A stretch of DNA of 64,000 nt from Stenotrophomonas maltophilia R551-3. Lineage in GTDB: Bacteria; Pseudomonadota; Gammaproteobacteria; Xanthomonadales; Xanthomonadaceae. Each line of letters starts with the position of its first letter. Positions within the stretch are counted from its first letter, which is position 1. A program made the position numbers and the translations under genes. This document shows, one piece after another, positions 61,230 to 64,000 of the stretch. The notes beneath the pieces were generated by a model, which was not told where the DNA came from, ran no database searches, and worked only from the letters and a program-made list of their open reading frames with translations. The stretch covers positions 62,001-126,000 of the forward strand of contig NC_011071.1 of the NCBI RefSeq assembly GCF_000020665.1. Direction: 5' to 3'.

Positions 61230-63277
61230 ACCACCTGCTGCGTGTACTGGCGCTGGCAACCGTGTTGCTGGGCAGTGGTTGTGCATCGCTGTCGCATGCC
61301 GAGCGCGACCGGGCCGAGGCCATCGCCGTGCAGGCGCGCTCGACCCAGGTCGATTGCCAGCGTGCCGACCGTTGTGCGCTGGATTCGCCACTGCGGGCCC
61401 TGGCCGGCCGGGCGTTCACCGAATCCACCCCGGAACGGCCGCAGCATTACGCCACCCTGCTGGATGAGGGCGAGGGCGCCCTGGTCGCGCGGCTCAACCT
61501 GCTGCGCAGCGCCACCCGCAGCATCGACCTGCAGACCTACATCTTCGACAAGGACGACAGCGCCCGCCTGGTCATCGACGAGCTGCTGGCCGCATCCCGG
61601 CGCGGGGTCAAGGTGCGGGTGCTGATCGACCAGCTCTCGGCGATCTCCGACCTGGAGATCCTCGGCGCGCTGTCCGGTGCCCACCAGAATTTCCAGCTGA
61701 GGGTCTACAACCCGACCTTCGGCAAGGCGCGCCTGAACTATTTCGACTACGCCGGCAGCGTGCTGTGCTGCTTCCGTCGCTTCAACCAGCGCATGCACAA
61801 CAAGCTGCTGGTGATCGACGATGCGATCGGCGTGGTCGGTGGCCGCAACTACCAGGATGACTATTACGACTGGGACCGCGAGTACAACTTCCGCGACCGC
61901 GATGTGCTGATCGCCGGGCCGGAAGCGCGGACGATGGCGGCCAACTTCGATGCGTTCTGGCGCGCGCAGCGCAGCGTGCCGGCCGAACGCCTGAACGACG
62001 TGGGCCGTACCCTGCTGCGCCAGGGGGTGCCCACATTGCCCCCGGCCACCTTCCGCCGTCCCGAGCGGGTGCAGCGGGTCAGCGCCGAAGCCAATGACAT
62101 GGACTTCGTCACCCGTTCCTTCGTGGATACCGCGCTGCCGGTGGCCTCGGTGCGCTACGTCGCCGACCTGCCGCGCAAGCACCGCCGGGAGAAGGCCGAT
62201 GCCCCGCTGGCAGGCCAGCACGTGACCGAGCCGCAGCTGGACGCACTCATTGCCGGTGCGCAGAAGGAAGTGATCCTGCAGACGCCGTACCTGGTGCTGT
62301 CCAAGCCGGCGCAGAAGCTGTTCCGCGAGCTGCGCAAGCGCCCGCAGCCGCCGCGCGTGGTGGTGTCCAGCAACAGCCTGGCCGCCACTGACAATCCGAT
62401 CGTTTATGCGCTGTCGTACAAGTACAAGCGGCGCAACATGCGCGAACTGGGCTTCAACATCTTCGAATACAAGCCGTTCCCGCTGGACGCACCGGTCGAC
62501 TACCGCAATCTGCTGCCCGACCCGATCGCCGCGCCTGATGGCGTGGATGACAGTGGCCGCAATCCGTTGATCGGTGGCAGCGCGGCGGGCAGCAATGCGG
62601 GTGGTGGCCGCGATGGCGGCTCCAGCGGGACCGGCAAGCAGGGTCCGGTGAACCACCGCCACAGCGACGGTGCCTATGACAACGCGCGCGCGCGCCGCCG
62701 TGCCGCGGGCAGCGAGGTCGAAACGCGGCTGTTGCGCACCGAGACGCGGCCGTCATTCCTTGGCAGCAAGGCAGTCAACAAGCCACTGCCGGTCACCCGC
62801 AAGGGCGCGCGCATGGGGTTGCACGCCAAGTCGCTGGTGGTCGATCGCCGCATCGGCGTGGTCGGCACCCATAACTTCGATCCGCGCAGCGAGAACTACA
62901 ACACCGAAGGCGCGGTGATCATCGACGACCCGGCCTTTGCCGAGGAACTCGCCCAGAGCATCCTGCGCGACATCCACCCGCAGAACTCGTGGACGGTGGC
63001 GCCGCGGGCGAAGCCGCCAGTGCTGTCGGGGCTGAACTACAGCGTCGGCAAGGCCTCCGAAGCGCTGCCGATCCTCGACTTCTGGCCGTGGCGTTACGCC
63101 ACCGACTATGAATTCAAGCCCGGCCCGGACTGCCCACGGCCGCTGCCGAGGCAGGACCCGGATTTCCATCGCTGCTACAGCGCCGTCGGTGACTTCCCCG
63201 AAGTCAACGTGGGGCCGAAGTGGCTGCTGGTGCGCATGCTGACCGCATTCGGTGCCGGCCTCGTTCCCATTCTCTGA
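61226..63277 (+). CDS. phospholipase D-family lipoprotein (cardiolipin-synthase-like)
   Basis: The 683-residue product has a lipoprotein signal (L-L-G-S-G-C at residues 14-19) and two PLD motifs: H-x-K-x4-D at His191/Lys193 (M-H-N-K-L-L-V-I-D-D) and at His533/Lys535 (L-H-A-K-S-L-V-V-D-R). A low-complexity Gly/Ser insert near residues 445-475 separates the halves. The last 100 residues are a C-terminal extension beyond the second PLD domain. It probably acts on phospholipids at the periplasmic face. Start is GTG 61226, overlapping the yceI stop by four bases. Similar to YmdC/ClsC-type proteins, but exported. Confidence 0.91.
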   Translation: MNHLLRVLALATVLLGSGCASLSHAERDRAEAIAVQARSTQVDCQRADRCALDSPLRALAGRAFTESTPERPQHYATLLDEGEGALVARLNLLRSATRSIDLQTYIFDKDDSARLVIDELLAASRRGVKVRVLIDQLSAISDLEILGALSGAHQNFQLRVYNPTFGKARLNYFDYAGSVLCCFRRFNQRMHNKLLVIDDAIGVVGGRNYQDDYYDWDREYNFRDRDVLIAGPEARTMAANFDAFWRAQRSVPAERLNDVGRTLLRQGVPTLPPATFRRPERVQRVSAEANDMDFVTRSFVDTALPVASVRYVADLPRKHRREKADAPLAGQHVTEPQLDALIAGAQKEVILQTPYLVLSKPAQKLFRELRKRPQPPRVVVSSNSLAATDNPIVYALSYKYKRRNMRELGFNIFEYKPFPLDAPVDYRNLLPDPIAAPDGVDDSGRNPLIGGSAAGSNAGGGRDGGSSGTGKQGPVNHRHSDGAYDNARARRRAAGSEVETRLLRTETRPSFLGSKAVNKPLPVTRKGARMGLHAKSLVVDRRIGVVGTHNFDPRSENYNTEGAVIIDDPAFAEELAQSILRDIHPQNSWTVAPRAKPPVLSGLNYSVGKASEALPILDFWPWRYATDYEFKPGPDCPRPLPRQDPDFHRCYSAVGDFPEVNVGPKWLLVRMLTAFGAGLVPIL

Positions 63278-63286
63278 AGGTGCCGC

Positions 63287-63721
63287 ATGACCCAGGTATT
63301 CCGCGAAGCCGTTTCCATCGAGCAGCTCAACGCGCTCAGTCGCAACACGGCCATTGAATCGCTGGGCATCGTCTTCAGTGCGGTCGGCGACGACTGGCTG
63401 CAGGCCACCATGCCGGTGGACGAGCGCACCCGCCAGCCCTACGGCATCCTGCATGGCGGTGCCTCGGTGGTGCTGGCCGAAACCCTGGGCAGCAGCGCCG
63501 GCAACCTGTGCGTGGATACCGCAAAGCAGATCTGCGTGGGCCTGGAGATCAATGCCAACCACGTGCGTGCCGTGCGTTCGGGTACGGTCACCGGCACCGC
63601 CCGCGCGCTGCACGTGGGCCGCAGCACCCAGCTGTGGGAGATCCGCATCGAGGATGAGCAGGGGCGGCTGGTGTGCATCTCGCGGTTGACCCTGGCAGTG
63701 GTGGCCGCCGGTCACGGTTGA
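63287..63721 (+). CDS. hotdog-fold thioesterase (PaaI/MenI type)
   Basis: This 144-residue acyl-CoA thioesterase has the signature Y-G-I-L-H-G-G-A-S-V-V-L-A-E-T near residues 47-61, with His51 and Glu60 as likely active-site residues. The family covers YbgC/MenI/PaaI-type enzymes. Gene order and length fit the MenI-like group, but a menaquinone role is not implied. It starts nine bases after the PLD gene. Confidence 0.92.
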   Translation: MTQVFREAVSIEQLNALSRNTAIESLGIVFSAVGDDWLQATMPVDERTRQPYGILHGGASVVLAETLGSSAGNLCVDTAKQICVGLEINANHVRAVRSGTVTGTARALHVGRSTQLWEIRIEDEQGRLVCISRLTLAVVAAGHG

Positions 63722-63829
63722 GCCCCCGGAGGGCGCGTTGACGGCAGCGGAACCCAGCGTTCCCCGCCGATTGCCCCGGTCAATGGCGGTTATGGCCTAA
63801 ATCGGCTGGCAGCTGCTGCGGCGCTCCGG

Positions 63830-63835
63830 TATCGT
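63830..63835 (+). promoter_or_regulatory. possible -10 element of a leaderless mRNA
   Basis: TATCGT ends six bases before ATG 63842 with no Shine-Dalgarno sequence between, the same geometry as at 5105 and 7003. Confidence 0.3.
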
Positions 63836-63841
63836 GCGCGG

Positions 63842-64000
63842 ATGACTTCCCCCACTCCGGCCCCCCGTGGCGGCGTGGCGCGTGTGTGCCGTTACCTGTA
63901 CCGCGTACCGCTGCTGTTGGTCCACATCACCGTGTTCCTGCCGCTGATCCTGATCGGCATGCTGCCGCCGTGGGGCGAGCTGCGCGTGGGCGAGGATACG
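63842..64000 (+). CDS. probable 1-acyl-sn-glycerol-3-phosphate acyltransferase (5' part)
   Basis: Only 53 codons are in the window. They show a short basic N-terminus and one hydrophobic segment (V-P-L-L-L-V-H-I-T-V-F-L-P-L-I-L-I-G-M-L) followed by P-P-W-G, the usual start of PlsC-type lysophospholipid acyltransferases in Xanthomonadaceae. The catalytic H-x4-D motif lies beyond the end, so the call is tentative. Confidence 0.6.
   Translation, partial: MTSPTPAPRGGVARVCRYLYRVPLLLVHITVFLPLILIGMLPPWGELRVGEDT

Overview
This window is a piece of high-GC gammaproteobacterial chromosome, most likely Stenotrophomonas (maltophilia complex). The evidence is gene content and order (pyrF, plsB, ttcA, rdgC, gltBD), many short GTAG-led palindromes of the SMAG type known from S. 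maltophilia, and a Xanthomonadales-type T4SS effector with a lipoprotein partner. I see no tRNA, rRNA, CRISPR array, transposase, integrase or prophage. Codon use looks uniform.

Layout. 1-7.8 kb holds housekeeping genes: pyrF, an intergenic small-RNA candidate, a lipoprotein gene, plsB, a DUF465 gene, ttcA, rdgC and a YgjP-like metalloprotease. 8-17.5 kb holds a two-domain methylglyoxal synthase, a hybrid sensor kinase and gltBD. 17.6-24.3 kb is more accessory: two I78-type inhibitor lipoproteins, topoisomerase IB, an SDR enzyme with a histone-like tail, an X-T4SS effector/immunity pair and a serine hydrolase. 24.4-29.3 kb is a siderophore-uptake locus: a PchR-like AraC regulator, a small protein, an RhtX/FptX-type transporter and a TonB-dependent receptor. 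The shared intergenic region carries direct repeats and a Fur box. 29.4-32.2 kb is a BlaI/M56 (BlaR1-like) pair plus a third I78 gene. 32.3-35.8 kb is an MrfAB-like DNA repair pair.

37.4-49.7 kb is a nine-gene minus-strand operon. Two Tat-signal TldD-like proteases and a TldE/PmbA-like protein are followed by a DUF4159 protein, a MoxR ATPase, a DUF58 protein, a BatA-type membrane protein, a DUF4175 protein and a large membrane protein. It looks like a MoxR/VWA-type envelope system joined to exported TldD-family proteases. 50.4-56.5 kb has a DUF938 methyltransferase, hipBA with four operator half-sites, and a fused indolepyruvate oxidoreductase. 56.6-64 kb has a TPR protein, a Ycf46-like AAA ATPase, and a run of plus-strand genes (ParA, SixA, YceI, a PLD lipoprotein, a hotdog thioesterase and a truncated acyltransferase).

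The most unusual structure is a family of about 110-125 bp elements, five copies here (7911-8023, 49931-50050, 50173-50293, 57356-57475, 57671-57787). Each has a conserved inner hairpin and core held between long arms. The arm sequence differs between copies, but the two arms of each copy still pair. Four of the five form two head-to-head pairs with SMAG palindromes between them. The best protein-level lead is the effector at 20974-22389, which combines an XVIPCD-like secretion domain with an L,D-transpeptidase-like Ser-x-Gly-Cys motif.
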